64,000 bases of DNA from Oxalobacteraceae bacterium. GTDB lineage: Bacteria > Pseudomonadota > Gammaproteobacteria > Burkholderiales > Burkholderiaceae_D. Position 1 is the first letter of the stretch; every line of letters begins with the position of its first letter. The notes under the pieces were generated by a model. The model searched no databases. It had not been told where the DNA came from and saw only the letters and a program-made list of their open reading frames with translations. The DNA is taken from positions 1 to 64,000 of the forward strand of contig JABTBR010000039.1 in NCBI GenBank assembly GCA_013284265.1, read 5' to 3'. Below are positions 23,372-31,440 of this stretch, piece by piece. Position numbers and translations under genes: made by a program.

Positions 23372-25711
23372 ATGAACCATATCTATCGTTTAATCTGGAG
23401 CGTTCCAGCCGGTGCCCTCGTCGCGGTCGCCGAACTTGCGCGCAGCAGGGGACGTGCCAGCGGCAAGGTCGCGCTGCCGGCGGCGGTGGAGGATCATGCG
23501 GGCCAGGGAGCGGCCGGGCCCTTGTCGGGCTTCGACCTGCGCCTGGTTGTCGCCGCGATCGCCGTGCTGTGTTCGGGGCAGGCGTATGCCGGCTTTTTTA
23601 CCTGCGACGCAGGGCGATACTCGCAGGGGCTTTCCGGTTGCGTGAATGCCAGCCCGGGATATTACGTTCCTGCTCCTGGAATGAGCTACCAAATCGCGGC
23701 CCCTCAGGGCTACTATGTTGGCACTGCGGGGGCGAGCAAGCCAACCATGGCGCCGCCTGGCTACTTCGTTCCCGGCCAAGCGGCGACCGCGCCGATTGCT
23801 GCGTTCCGGGGCTATTACGTTGACAGCGCGGGTGCCAGCGGGCAAAAGATGGCCTCTCCGGGTTCGTATGTGGGCGTCGAGGGCGCGAGCGCGCCGACTC
23901 TGGCGTCCGCCGGCTATTACGTTGCCAATGCGGGGGCGAGCGCGCAAACGGCGGCCGCCGCCGGTTCGTACATCGATCACACTGGCGCCTCGTCCGCGAC
24001 CGCGCAGAAGCTTGCGCCGGCCGGCAGCTACGTCGCCACCACCGGGGCGAGCGCGCCGACGCAGGTGCCGGCAGGCACCTACAGCAGCGTGGTCGGCGCG
24101 ACGTCCTCGGCCGTCGCGGTGAAGAGTCCGGCAGGATCGTACATCGATCACCCGGGCGCGACCTCCGCGGCCGAGCAGAAGCTCGCGCCGGCCGGCACCT
24201 ACGTCGCCACCACCGGGGCGAGCGCGCCGACGAAGGTGCCTGCAGGCACCTACAGCAGCGTGGTCGGCGCGACCTCCTCGGCCGTTGCCGTGCCGGCCGC
24301 CCAGGGTTACTATGTGCCGAGCGCCGGGGCCAGCGCCCCGACCGTTGCTCCCGTGGGCAGCTATGTGGCCACCACCGGGGCGAGCGTGGCGACAGCCGCT
24401 CCCGCTGGCAGCTATGTGGCCACCACCGGGGCGAGCGCGCCGACGCAGGTGCCCGCCGGTACCTACAGCAGCGTGGTCGGCGCGACGTCCTCGGCCGTCG
24501 CGGTGAAGAGTCCGGCGGGATCGTACATCGATCACCCAGGCGCGAAGTCCGCGACCGAGGCGATCCTGGCCGCCAAAGGCTACTTTGTGCCGGTCGCCGG
24601 CGCCAGCGCCCCAACCATCGCCCCCGTGGGCAGTTTTGTCAGCGGCGTCGGTGCCACGGAGGCGCTTATGGCGCAGCCCGGCTTCTACGTCCCCACCGCC
24701 GGCGCAACGTGGCCGACCTTGGCGCCGGCTGGCACCTACGTTGCCAGCGTCGGGGCGAGCGCGCCGACGAAGGTTCCCGCTGGCAGCTATAGCACCGTGG
24801 TTGGCGCGACGTCGGGCGCTTTGCAGTTCAGTCCGGCTGGCTCGTATATCGATCACCCGGGCGCGGCTTCCGTGACCGAGGCGGTACAGGCCGCCAAAGG
24901 TTACTACGTGCCGACCGCCGGAGCCAGCGCCCAGACCATCGCTCCCAAGGGCTCGTATGTCGCCACGATCGGCGCAACGAAGGCGACCAGCGCGAGCGCC
25001 GGCCACTATGTCGCCACGGAGGGCGCGTCGGCGCAGAGCAGCGCTGCCGTGGGGTACTTCGTTGCGGGGAGCGGCGCGACGGCGCAAACAGCCGCGCCCG
25101 CCGGCCGCTACGTGGCCGTCGAGGGCGCGAGCGGGTCCTCGGCCTGCGGCGCCGGCACCAATTCCTACGGCGCGGCGCAAGCTTGCCGCATCGTCTCCGA
25201 TACCTACACGGCCGGCCCGGCGGCGGTCGGCCCCGCGTTCAACAGCAACTTCGGCACCGGCGGCACGCACGCGCTGGGCAAACTCGCCAAGGACGAGGCG
25301 ATCGCCGTGACGGTGGAAAACGCCAGCAGCGCGCTGGGCCATGCCGACCAGTTGACCGATCTGAGCTTGCTCGGGTACACGCTGTCGGGCGCGCAGGCGG
25401 GCAGCTTCCATCTGCTCGGCTTCACGCCCGGCATGGTGATCCATGAGGGCCAGACGCTGGAGTTCACGCTGGTGGCCGATCCGGCCGCGCGCGGCGTGTA
25501 TTCGGTAATGCTCAGTTTCCTGACCGACCAGCACGCCAATTTCGGCCAGGCCGGCAACAGCTTCACCTTCACCTTCAATGGCAGTTTCGCCAGCGCCGTT
25601 CCCGAACCGGGCGGCGCCGCGATGTTGCTGGCCGGGCTGGCCGGATTCGCCGCCGTGTTCGGCCGGCGCCGCCGCGCCGCCGGGGTGGTGGACCATGGCG
25701 CGCAGTCATGA
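23372..25711 (+). CDS. Repeat protein with ESPR-type signal peptide and PEP-CTERM tail
   Basis: A 779-residue exported protein. The N-terminus MNHIYRLIWSVPAGALVAVA followed by ELARSRGRASGK matches the extended signal peptide region (ESPR) of type V secreted proteins; the hydrophobic core follows at about 55-75 and cleavage is near AYAG. Residues 80-605 are about 29 units of 16-20 residues, consensus PAGSYVATTGASAPTxA, each with a Tyr (rarely Phe) and several Ser/Thr. Only the first unit (TCDAGRYSQGLSGC) and the last (ACGAGTNSYGAAQAC) keep a Cys pair, as in GCC2/GCC3-like repeats. A beta-rich domain covers 615-740, ending in VPEPGGAAMLLAGLAGFAAV and RRRR. It overlaps the glycosyltransferase gene by 17 bases. 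Confidence 0.9.
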   Translation: MNHIYRLIWSVPAGALVAVAELARSRGRASGKVALPAAVEDHAGQGAAGPLSGFDLRLVVAAIAVLCSGQAYAGFFTCDAGRYSQGLSGCVNASPGYYVPAPGMSYQIAAPQGYYVGTAGASKPTMAPPGYFVPGQAATAPIAAFRGYYVDSAGASGQKMASPGSYVGVEGASAPTLASAGYYVANAGASAQTAAAAGSYIDHTGASSATAQKLAPAGSYVATTGASAPTQVPAGTYSSVVGATSSAVAVKSPAGSYIDHPGATSAAEQKLAPAGTYVATTGASAPTKVPAGTYSSVVGATSSAVAVPAAQGYYVPSAGASAPTVAPVGSYVATTGASVATAAPAGSYVATTGASAPTQVPAGTYSSVVGATSSAVAVKSPAGSYIDHPGAKSATEAILAAKGYFVPVAGASAPTIAPVGSFVSGVGATEALMAQPGFYVPTAGATWPTLAPAGTYVASVGASAPTKVPAGSYSTVVGATSGALQFSPAGSYIDHPGAASVTEAVQAAKGYYVPTAGASAQTIAPKGSYVATIGATKATSASAGHYVATEGASAQSSAAVGYFVAGSGATAQTAAPAGRYVAVEGASGSSACGAGTNSYGAAQACRIVSDTYTAGPAAVGPAFNSNFGTGGTHALGKLAKDEAIAVTVENASSALGHADQLTDLSLLGYTLSGAQAGSFHLLGFTPGMVIHEGQTLEFTLVADPAARGVYSVMLSFLTDQHANFGQAGNSFTFTFNGSFASAVPEPGGAAMLLAGLAGFAAVFGRRRRAAGVVDHGAQS
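23602..25187 (+). repeat. Coding tandem repeats of about 51 bases
   Basis: About 29 in-frame units. Some longer blocks are almost identical (for example 24015-24170 and 24415-24545, including the segment encoding SSVVGATSSAVAVKSPAGSY), so slippage or recombination could readily change the unit number. This is protein-coding repetition, not a CRISPR array: there are no constant repeats with unique spacers. Confidence 0.9.
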
Positions 25712-27623
25712 CATAGGCGCTGCGCCGGTGCCGGGCGATGACGCTGCGCGGCGCGCCTATCTGAGCGCGCTGGGCGGCGAGGCGATGGCCAGTTGGCCCG
25801 CCTTGGCCGCCGCGTCGCATCGTCGTGGCGACCGTGTCGCCCTGTTCGAGCGGGCTGCGGAGATCGTCGCGCGCGGCGACGCGCTGGCCGCCTTGCAGGT
25901 GCTGGCGCAGTGGCACCACGAGGCGGGCGAAACGGCGCTGGCCGAGGCCGTGCTGCGCGAGGTGTTGCGGCGCGCGCCCGCCATGCCCGGGGCGATGGCC
26001 AATCTTGGTTTGATGTTGTCGACGCTGGGCCGGCCGCAGGAGGCGGTCGAGCTGCACCGCCGTGCGCTGGCGCTTCAGCCCGACCTGGCGGCCGCCTGGG
26101 GCAACCTGGCGCTGGCGCTGCGCGCGCTGGGCGACGACGCCGGCGCCGCCGACGCCGAGCAGGCCGCGCTGCGGCTGGCACCCCATTCGCCCGAGGCGCA
26201 TATCAACGCCGGCCTGGCGCTGTACGGCCAAGGGCGGATACTTGAGAGCATGGCCGCCTACCGCCACGCGCTGCAACTGCGCCACGACCTTCCCGAGGCC
26301 TGGATCAACCTGGGCATCGCGCTGCAGGATGTCGGCGACGCCAGCGCCGCCTGCGAGGCCTTCGAGCGCGCGCTGGCGCTGGCGCCGCACGACCAACGCG
26401 CAGCCAGCAACCTGCTGATGGCGATGCAGTACGCCGGCCAGTTCGATGCCGCCGGCCTGCGCCAGGCGGCCACGCGTTGCGGCACGGTCTGGGGCGGCGG
26501 GGGCCAGGTGACGCCTTTCCCGGCGCCGTCCTCCATTTTGCGGGTCGGCTATCTGGGCGGCGATTTCCGCCAGCATCCGGTGGGTTGGATGCTGCTGCCC
26601 GTGCTGCATGGCCATGACCGCGCGCGGGTGAAAATCCATTGCTTCGACACCCGCCCCGACACCGGCCCGGCCGACCCGATCACCCTCGAACTCAGGCAGG
26701 CCAGCGACCAGTGGCACAAGGTCGGCGCGCTCGATGATGCCGCGCTGGCCGCGCTGATCCGGGCCAACGGGATCGACGTGCTGGTCGACCTGGCCGGCCA
26801 CACGGCCGGCGCGCGCCTGGGCGCGCTGGCCCTGCGCGCGGCGCCGGTGCAACTGTCGTGGCTGGGCTATTTCGCCAGCACCGGCCTGGCCGAGGTCGAC
26901 GCCGTCGTCATCGGCGGCGCGGTGGCGGGCGAGGGCGCGGCCCAGTATTACACCGAGGCGCTGGAGGTGCTGCCGCGCCTGCACATGAGCTATACCGCGC
27001 CGTCCTACGCGCCGCCGGTGGCGCCGTGCCCATCGCCGCGCCACGGCGCCTTGACGTTCGGCTCCTTCAATAACACGGCCAAGCTGAGCGACGAGGTGGT
27101 GCGGCTCTGGTCGCGCGTGTTGACGGAGGTGGCCGACAGCCGCCTGGTGCTGAAGTGGAAGTGTTTCGCCGACCCCGGTTTCGGCGCCCACACCCTGCAG
27201 CGCTTCGCCCGGCATGGCGTGGCGCCGCAGCGCATCGACTTGCGCCCCCACAGCCCGCACGCGGACATGCTGGCCGAGTACGGCGACATCGACCTCGCGC
27301 TCGACACCTTCCCGTTCTCGGGCGGCCTGACCTCGCTCGAGGCGCTGTGGATGGGCGTGCCGGTGCTGACGATGCCGTGGCTGCGCCCGGTGTCGCGCCA
27401 GACGCTGGCGATGCTCGAGGCGCTCGGGCTGGCCGACCTGGCCGCACCCACGCCGGGCGCCTTCGTCGCGCTGGCCTGCGCGCTGGCGGCCGACCTGCCG
27501 CGCCGGCAGGCCTTGCGCGCGGACCTGCGCGAGCGCATGCGCGCGAGCGTGCTGAGCGACGGCGCCGGCCTGGCGCGCGCGCTGGAATCCATCTACTTCA
27601 CCCGGCGCGCCGGCGGCGCCTGA
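25695..27623 (+). CDS. TPR plus OGT/SPINDLY-type glycosyltransferase (GT41)
   Basis: A 642-residue cytoplasmic enzyme whose start overlaps the previous gene by 17 bases. TPR-like helices run from about 40 to 250 (PGAMANLGLMLSTLGRPQEA, PEAWINLGIALQDVGDASAA). The catalytic half has the GT41 landmarks: VGYLGGDFRQHPVGWML, VDLAGHTAGARLGALALRAA, QLSWLGYFASTGL, GSFNNTAKLSDEVVRLW and LDTFPFSGGLTSLEALWMG. The family transfers a sugar, typically GlcNAc from UDP-GlcNAc, to Ser/Thr of proteins. The upstream repeat protein, full of Ser, Thr and Pro, is the obvious candidate substrate, modified before export. That link is inference from gene overlap. Confidence 0.9.
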   Translation: MARSHDIGAAPVPGDDAARRAYLSALGGEAMASWPALAAASHRRGDRVALFERAAEIVARGDALAALQVLAQWHHEAGETALAEAVLREVLRRAPAMPGAMANLGLMLSTLGRPQEAVELHRRALALQPDLAAAWGNLALALRALGDDAGAADAEQAALRLAPHSPEAHINAGLALYGQGRILESMAAYRHALQLRHDLPEAWINLGIALQDVGDASAACEAFERALALAPHDQRAASNLLMAMQYAGQFDAAGLRQAATRCGTVWGGGGQVTPFPAPSSILRVGYLGGDFRQHPVGWMLLPVLHGHDRARVKIHCFDTRPDTGPADPITLELRQASDQWHKVGALDDAALAALIRANGIDVLVDLAGHTAGARLGALALRAAPVQLSWLGYFASTGLAEVDAVVIGGAVAGEGAAQYYTEALEVLPRLHMSYTAPSYAPPVAPCPSPRHGALTFGSFNNTAKLSDEVVRLWSRVLTEVADSRLVLKWKCFADPGFGAHTLQRFARHGVAPQRIDLRPHSPHADMLAEYGDIDLALDTFPFSGGLTSLEALWMGVPVLTMPWLRPVSRQTLAMLEALGLADLAAPTPGAFVALACALAADLPRRQALRADLRERMRASVLSDGAGLARALESIYFTRRAGGA

Positions 27624-27648
27624 ATCATTTCGTCGCCAGAGGACCCGC

Positions 27649-28995
27649 ATGCCCCCACTTACTCCATGGACGCTAGACCAGGCGGTGGCCGCCCACCGCG
27701 AAGGCCGTATCGACGACGCCGTGCGCGCCTACGAGGCGCTGCTGGAGGCCGATCCTCGGCTGGCGTCGGTGCGGCACAATCTCGGCATGGTCAGCCTGGG
27801 GCAGGGGCGCCTCGACCGCGCGCTGCCCTTGCTCGAGCATGCCTACGTCGAGGACGGCGGCAACGCGGGCTGGTTGCACAGCCTGGCCGTGATCGGCATG
27901 ACCTTGTACGAGCACAACTGCTGGGAGGACGCGTATGTCTGGCTGGAACGGGCGGTCGCCCGCGCTCCGGCCGACGCCGCCGTGGCCGCCGCGCTGGCCC
28001 GCGTGCGTGCGCGCGACTACCTGGCGCCGGAGGTGTACGACCCGGTGCAGGCGCGCACTCTGCTGCGCCACGCGCCGCGCGAGTCGGCCAATTACGTCTA
28101 CGCGATCGATATCGTCGGCACCTGCAATCTGCGCTGTCCGACTTGCCCGGTGGGTAATTCCCAGGCGTCGGAGCGGCCGCGCGGCTTCATGCCGCTGGAC
28201 TTGTTCGAAAAGATCATCTTGAAGATCGTCGCCGAGCGGGTCGACCGGCAGGCGGAGATCTGGTTGTTCAACTGGGGCGAGCCGCTGCTCCATCCGGACC
28301 TGCCGGCGCTGATCGGCATCGTCAAGGCCCACGGGCTGCGCTGCCATCTGTCGTCGAACCTGAACGTCGAACATGGTCTGGCGGAGATGGTCAAGGCGGC
28401 GCCGGACGACTTGAAGATATCGCTGTCGGGCTTCACCCCGGAGACCTACGAGCGCACCCACGCCCGCGGCAAGCTGATGCTGATGAAGGCCAACCTCTAT
28501 CTGCTGCGCCACTACCTGGACAAGTACGGCGTCGCCACCAAGGTGTGGGTGGGCCACCACCTGTACAAGGGAGGCGAGTCGCAGCTCGCCGCCGTCGCCG
28601 CCGTGTGCCAGGAGCTGGGTTTCGCCCACCATCCGATCGCCGCCTTCTACCAGCCGCTGGAACGGCTCGTCGAACTGATCGAGGGGCGCGGCAAGCCCGG
28701 GCCCATCATCGACTCTCTGATCGAATCGCCCTTGGTCTACGTGCCGCGCAACGCCGCCCGCAGCCGCCCGGGGCTTGACTGCGAATTGCGCTTCAACCAG
28801 ACCGTCATCAACCATGACGGTTCGGTCGCGCTTTGCTGTAGCGTGTACGACAAGGAAAATATGCTGGGCCTGCAATTTGTCGACACGCCGCACGCGCAGA
28901 TCGAGCGCGCGCGCTATGAGCATGCGTTCTGCGCCACCTGCATGCATCACGGCCTGTCGTATTCGATACCGGACGCGCGCCGCATCGGTGCCTGA
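27649..28995 (+). CDS. TPR-radical SAM/SPASM enzyme
   Basis: A 448-residue protein. Residues 5-115 form TPR-like helices (AVAAHREGRIDDAVRAYEAL). GTCNLRCPTCPVG gives the radical SAM cluster at Cys159, Cys163 and Cys166. GEPLLHPDLPALI is the GxP-type motif after it. The C-terminus carries extra cysteines typical of a SPASM or Twitch domain (GLDCELRF, GSVALCCSVY, FCATCMHHG). SPASM enzymes often modify peptides or proteins. AGAGGA precedes the start, 25 bases after the glycosyltransferase stop, so the three genes are one operon. Likely substrates are the Tyr/Ser/Thr-rich repeats, or the sugar placed on them; neither is proven. Confidence 0.88.
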   Translation: MPPLTPWTLDQAVAAHREGRIDDAVRAYEALLEADPRLASVRHNLGMVSLGQGRLDRALPLLEHAYVEDGGNAGWLHSLAVIGMTLYEHNCWEDAYVWLERAVARAPADAAVAAALARVRARDYLAPEVYDPVQARTLLRHAPRESANYVYAIDIVGTCNLRCPTCPVGNSQASERPRGFMPLDLFEKIILKIVAERVDRQAEIWLFNWGEPLLHPDLPALIGIVKAHGLRCHLSSNLNVEHGLAEMVKAAPDDLKISLSGFTPETYERTHARGKLMLMKANLYLLRHYLDKYGVATKVWVGHHLYKGGESQLAAVAAVCQELGFAHHPIAAFYQPLERLVELIEGRGKPGPIIDSLIESPLVYVPRNAARSRPGLDCELRFNQTVINHDGSVALCCSVYDKENMLGLQFVDTPHAQIERARYEHAFCATCMHHGLSYSIPDARRIGA

Positions 28996-29015
28996 CTGTA
29001 GATATTGAGCTGTAA

Positions 29016-29040
29016 AACAGGTATTTTGCATATACCTGTT
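29016..29040. terminator. Hairpin between convergent genes
   Basis: aacaggtat and atacctgtt are perfect 9-base arms around a 7-base loop, 20 bases after the radical SAM stop. There is no strong T run, so terminator function is only likely. Confidence 0.5.
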
Positions 29041-29085
29041 AAGTTTCGCGGAGATATGGCATATCCGGCGCAGCCGCTGGCCTGC

Positions 29086-30399
29086 CTACATCGGCTTGCG
29101 CACGATGCGGTAAACCGCGCCGATGCTGTTCAAAAGATACAGTTCGCCCTGGGCATCCTGCCCGAACGATTGCACATTGCCCGCGCCGGCAATGCCCCAG
29201 TCGCTTGGCCCGGTGACGGCGCCGTCGCGGTAGACAAAGCTCTTCAAGTATCCCTTGCAGTAATCCGAATAGAAGTAATGCCCGGCCAGCTCGGGCAAGG
29301 CCTTGCCGCGGTAGACGAAGCCGCCGGTGATCGAGCAGCCGTTGGCGTCGTTGGCGCCGTGCGCGTACTCAAATGCCGGAAGCACCAGTCCGCTTTTGTC
29401 GCAACTGGCCGCGTTGTAGCAGGCCCTGCCTTCCATCGTGTTCCAGCCATAATTGTTGCCCGCCTGGCTGGCGGCGGCGATGTCGACTTCCTCGCGTTCG
29501 CCCTGGCCGACGTCGGCGATGTAGAGCTGCCCGCTGACGTGGTCGAAGGCATAGCGCCAGGGATTGCGCAGGCCATAGGCCCAGATCTCGCCGCGCTTGC
29601 CGGCCTGGCCGGCGTAGGGATTGCCGGCCGGGATGGCGTAATTCAGCGTGCCGCTGGCGTGGTCGACATCGAGGCGCAGCAGTTTTCCCAGCAGTACGCC
29701 GGTGTTCTGCGCATTGCCGTTCGGATCGCCGGCACCGCCGCCATCGCCGATGCCGGCGTACAGGTAGCCGTCCGGGCCGAAGGCCAGCAGGCCGCCGTTA
29801 TGGTTGCTGAAGCTGGCATGGGGAATACTCAGCAGATTGACGCGCGAGGCGGGATCGGCCAGGTTGGCGTTGGCCGATACCTGCAGGCGGTCGATGCTCA
29901 CGCTGCCGGCCAGGTCGGTGTAGTAGATGAAGAACAGGCCGTTGCGCGCATAGTCCGGATGGAAGGCCAGCGACAGCAGGCCGCGTTCGCCGCTGGTGCT
30001 GGTCAGGCTGGCGATGTCGAGGAAGGGCGTGGCCAGCAGGCCGCCGTTGCTGAGGATGCGGATGCGGCCTCCGCGCTCGACGATGAACTGGCGCGCATCG
30101 CCGGCCGGCGCCGTCAGGAACACCGGATCGCTGGCGCTGGCGGCCAGTTGCAGCGCCAGCTGGGGCGGGGGTGTTGGCGTGGGCGGGGGCAGCGCTGGGT
30201 CGGCGCCGCCACTGTCGCCGCCGCCACCGCCGCAGCCGGCCAGCGCGCCGAGTGCCGCCAGCAGGGCCAGCCGGTCCCGGCAACGCTGCCACGGCAATGT
30301 CGACGTCAAGCTCATTGGCCAGGGCGGGCATGCGCCTGCGGCGCAGCGTGGAAGGGAAGGCAGGCCGTCATGGGCCTGGTGCACCAGTTCGCCAGTCAT
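29086..30399 (-). CDS. PQQ-dependent soluble sugar dehydrogenase-like lipoprotein
   Basis: A beta-propeller enzyme of the soluble glucose/aldose dehydrogenase family: ERGLLSLAFHPDYARNGLFF, then HNGGLLAFGPDGYLYAGIGDG, EIWAYGLRNPWRYAFD and IADVGQGEREEVDI are its hallmarks. Lipobox ALGALAGC followed by a Gly/Pro linker indicates an anchored periplasmic enzyme. Start choice is uneasy: the ATG at 30399 has a perfect AGGAGG five bases upstream but adds a long, Cys-containing n-region; the ATG at 30315 gives a normal signal peptide but has no ribosome-binding site. Its 3' end is duplicated at 22699-22910. It is convergent with the radical SAM gene. Confidence 0.87.
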   Translation of the reverse strand: MTGELVHQAHDGLPSLPRCAAGACPPWPMSLTSTLPWQRCRDRLALLAALGALAGCGGGGGDSGGADPALPPPTPTPPPQLALQLAASASDPVFLTAPAGDARQFIVERGGRIRILSNGGLLATPFLDIASLTSTSGERGLLSLAFHPDYARNGLFFIYYTDLAGSVSIDRLQVSANANLADPASRVNLLSIPHASFSNHNGGLLAFGPDGYLYAGIGDGGGAGDPNGNAQNTGVLLGKLLRLDVDHASGTLNYAIPAGNPYAGQAGKRGEIWAYGLRNPWRYAFDHVSGQLYIADVGQGEREEVDIAAASQAGNNYGWNTMEGRACYNAASCDKSGLVLPAFEYAHGANDANGCSITGGFVYRGKALPELAGHYFYSDYCKGYLKSFVYRDGAVTGPSDWGIAGAGNVQSFGQDAQGELYLLNSIGAVYRIVRKPM

Positions 30400-30487
30400 T
30401 GTCGCCTCCTGTAGGGCATCGATCGCGGCAGCCGCATACGCCCAGCATAGCGGCGGCGCGGCGGCACCGTCGTGCGCTGACGCACGC

Positions 30488-31228
30488 TCAGCGCTTCATA
30501 TACTCGTCGAGAAAGGCGCGGAACTGCTCGCCGGCAAAGGCGGCTGCGGCGGCGCGGTCGAAGCGGGCGATGTCAGCCGGATCGGAACGTGGCGAATAGC
30601 CCATGGTGAAAAACCGCTCGGCCAGGGGCAGGCGCAGCAGCACGATGTCGAGTTTTTCCTTCTGGACGATATATTGGGGCGAGAATTCATTCTCGAAATA
30701 GGCGCCCTGGATGCGTCCGGCCATCACCTTGCGCAGGTTCATCAGTTGCCAGTCCGGCGAGGCCAGCATGCGCCATTTGATATCGATCTGATCCAGTCCA
30801 TCGATCACGACGGCACCGCCGGCCCAGCCGATTTCCAGGCCGCTCAGTTGCTGCAGCGACGTGACCGACTGTAGCGGGCTGCTTCTGGCCACTGCAAGCT
30901 GGGGATGCACCCGCAGATAGGTCCAGGCAAACATGGGATAAGGGTTTTTTTCGAGGCCGCGCGTGCTGGTGACGAGCAGGATATCGATCTGGCCGGTGCG
31001 CAGGCTTTCCACCGCGCGGCCATAGGAGGTGATTTCGGACCAGATCAGGGGCACGCCAGCCTTGTGGACGATCTCGCGTTCCATGAATTCGCGCAGCGCG
31101 CCCTGGGCCGTGCCATCGTTGCCGACGGTGACGATGGGCGCCACCGGAAAGCCGCCCACGCGCAGCGGCGCCGCCGTCGCGCCGAGCGCCAACAGGGTTG
31201 CCCAGCACAGCAGCAAACGGTTCAGCAT
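30488..31228 (-). CDS. Family 3-like periplasmic solute-binding protein
   Basis: A 246-residue exported protein. Start at 31228 with AGGA eight bases upstream; signal peptide MLNRLLLCWATLLALGATAA. The mature part follows the amino-acid-binding-protein fold: APLRVGGFPVAPIVTVGNDG, then SLRTGQIDILLVTSTRG and a second domain with IGWAGGAVVIDGLDQI. There are no transporter genes nearby, and the next gene is a divergent cyclic-di-GMP protein. Stand-alone members often work in sensing or with remote transporters. The ligand is unknown. Confidence 0.8.
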   Translation of the reverse strand: MLNRLLLCWATLLALGATAAPLRVGGFPVAPIVTVGNDGTAQGALREFMEREIVHKAGVPLIWSEITSYGRAVESLRTGQIDILLVTSTRGLEKNPYPMFAWTYLRVHPQLAVARSSPLQSVTSLQQLSGLEIGWAGGAVVIDGLDQIDIKWRMLASPDWQLMNLRKVMAGRIQGAYFENEFSPQYIVQKEKLDIVLLRLPLAERFFTMGYSPRSDPADIARFDRAAAAAFAGEQFRAFLDEYMKR

Positions 31229-31440
31229 GGGGGAGTTCCTAGCAAAGCAGGCTCTGACGATTCTAGCGCAATCGCCGCCGGCCGGGCAGGCTTCTGCTGC
31301 CGCCGGAGACAATGTTGTGTTTTAACCAATTGCGATGTTGGTCCAGCAAAAAACGATGCAATAATCATATTTTCATGTCACCATGCAAGTTACCTGCGCC
31401 ACTGGAGCGCCGCCCGATTGCCGGGCACATTGGAGAGATG

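Noticed and set aside
23602..25187. Regular repeats that could suggest a CRISPR array
   Set aside because: The units vary in length and sequence, stay in one reading frame, encode a consistent protein motif and have no constant repeat with unique spacers.
23390..25696. A 768-codon open frame antisense to the repeat protein
   Set aside because: It mirrors the repeats as Arg/Gly-rich low complexity; the plus strand has signal peptide, repeats and PEP-CTERM tail.
25575..29031. Long minus-strand open frames opposite the glycosyltransferase and radical SAM genes
   Set aside because: They have no recognisable motif and arise from GC-biased third positions; the plus-strand proteins have clear motifs.
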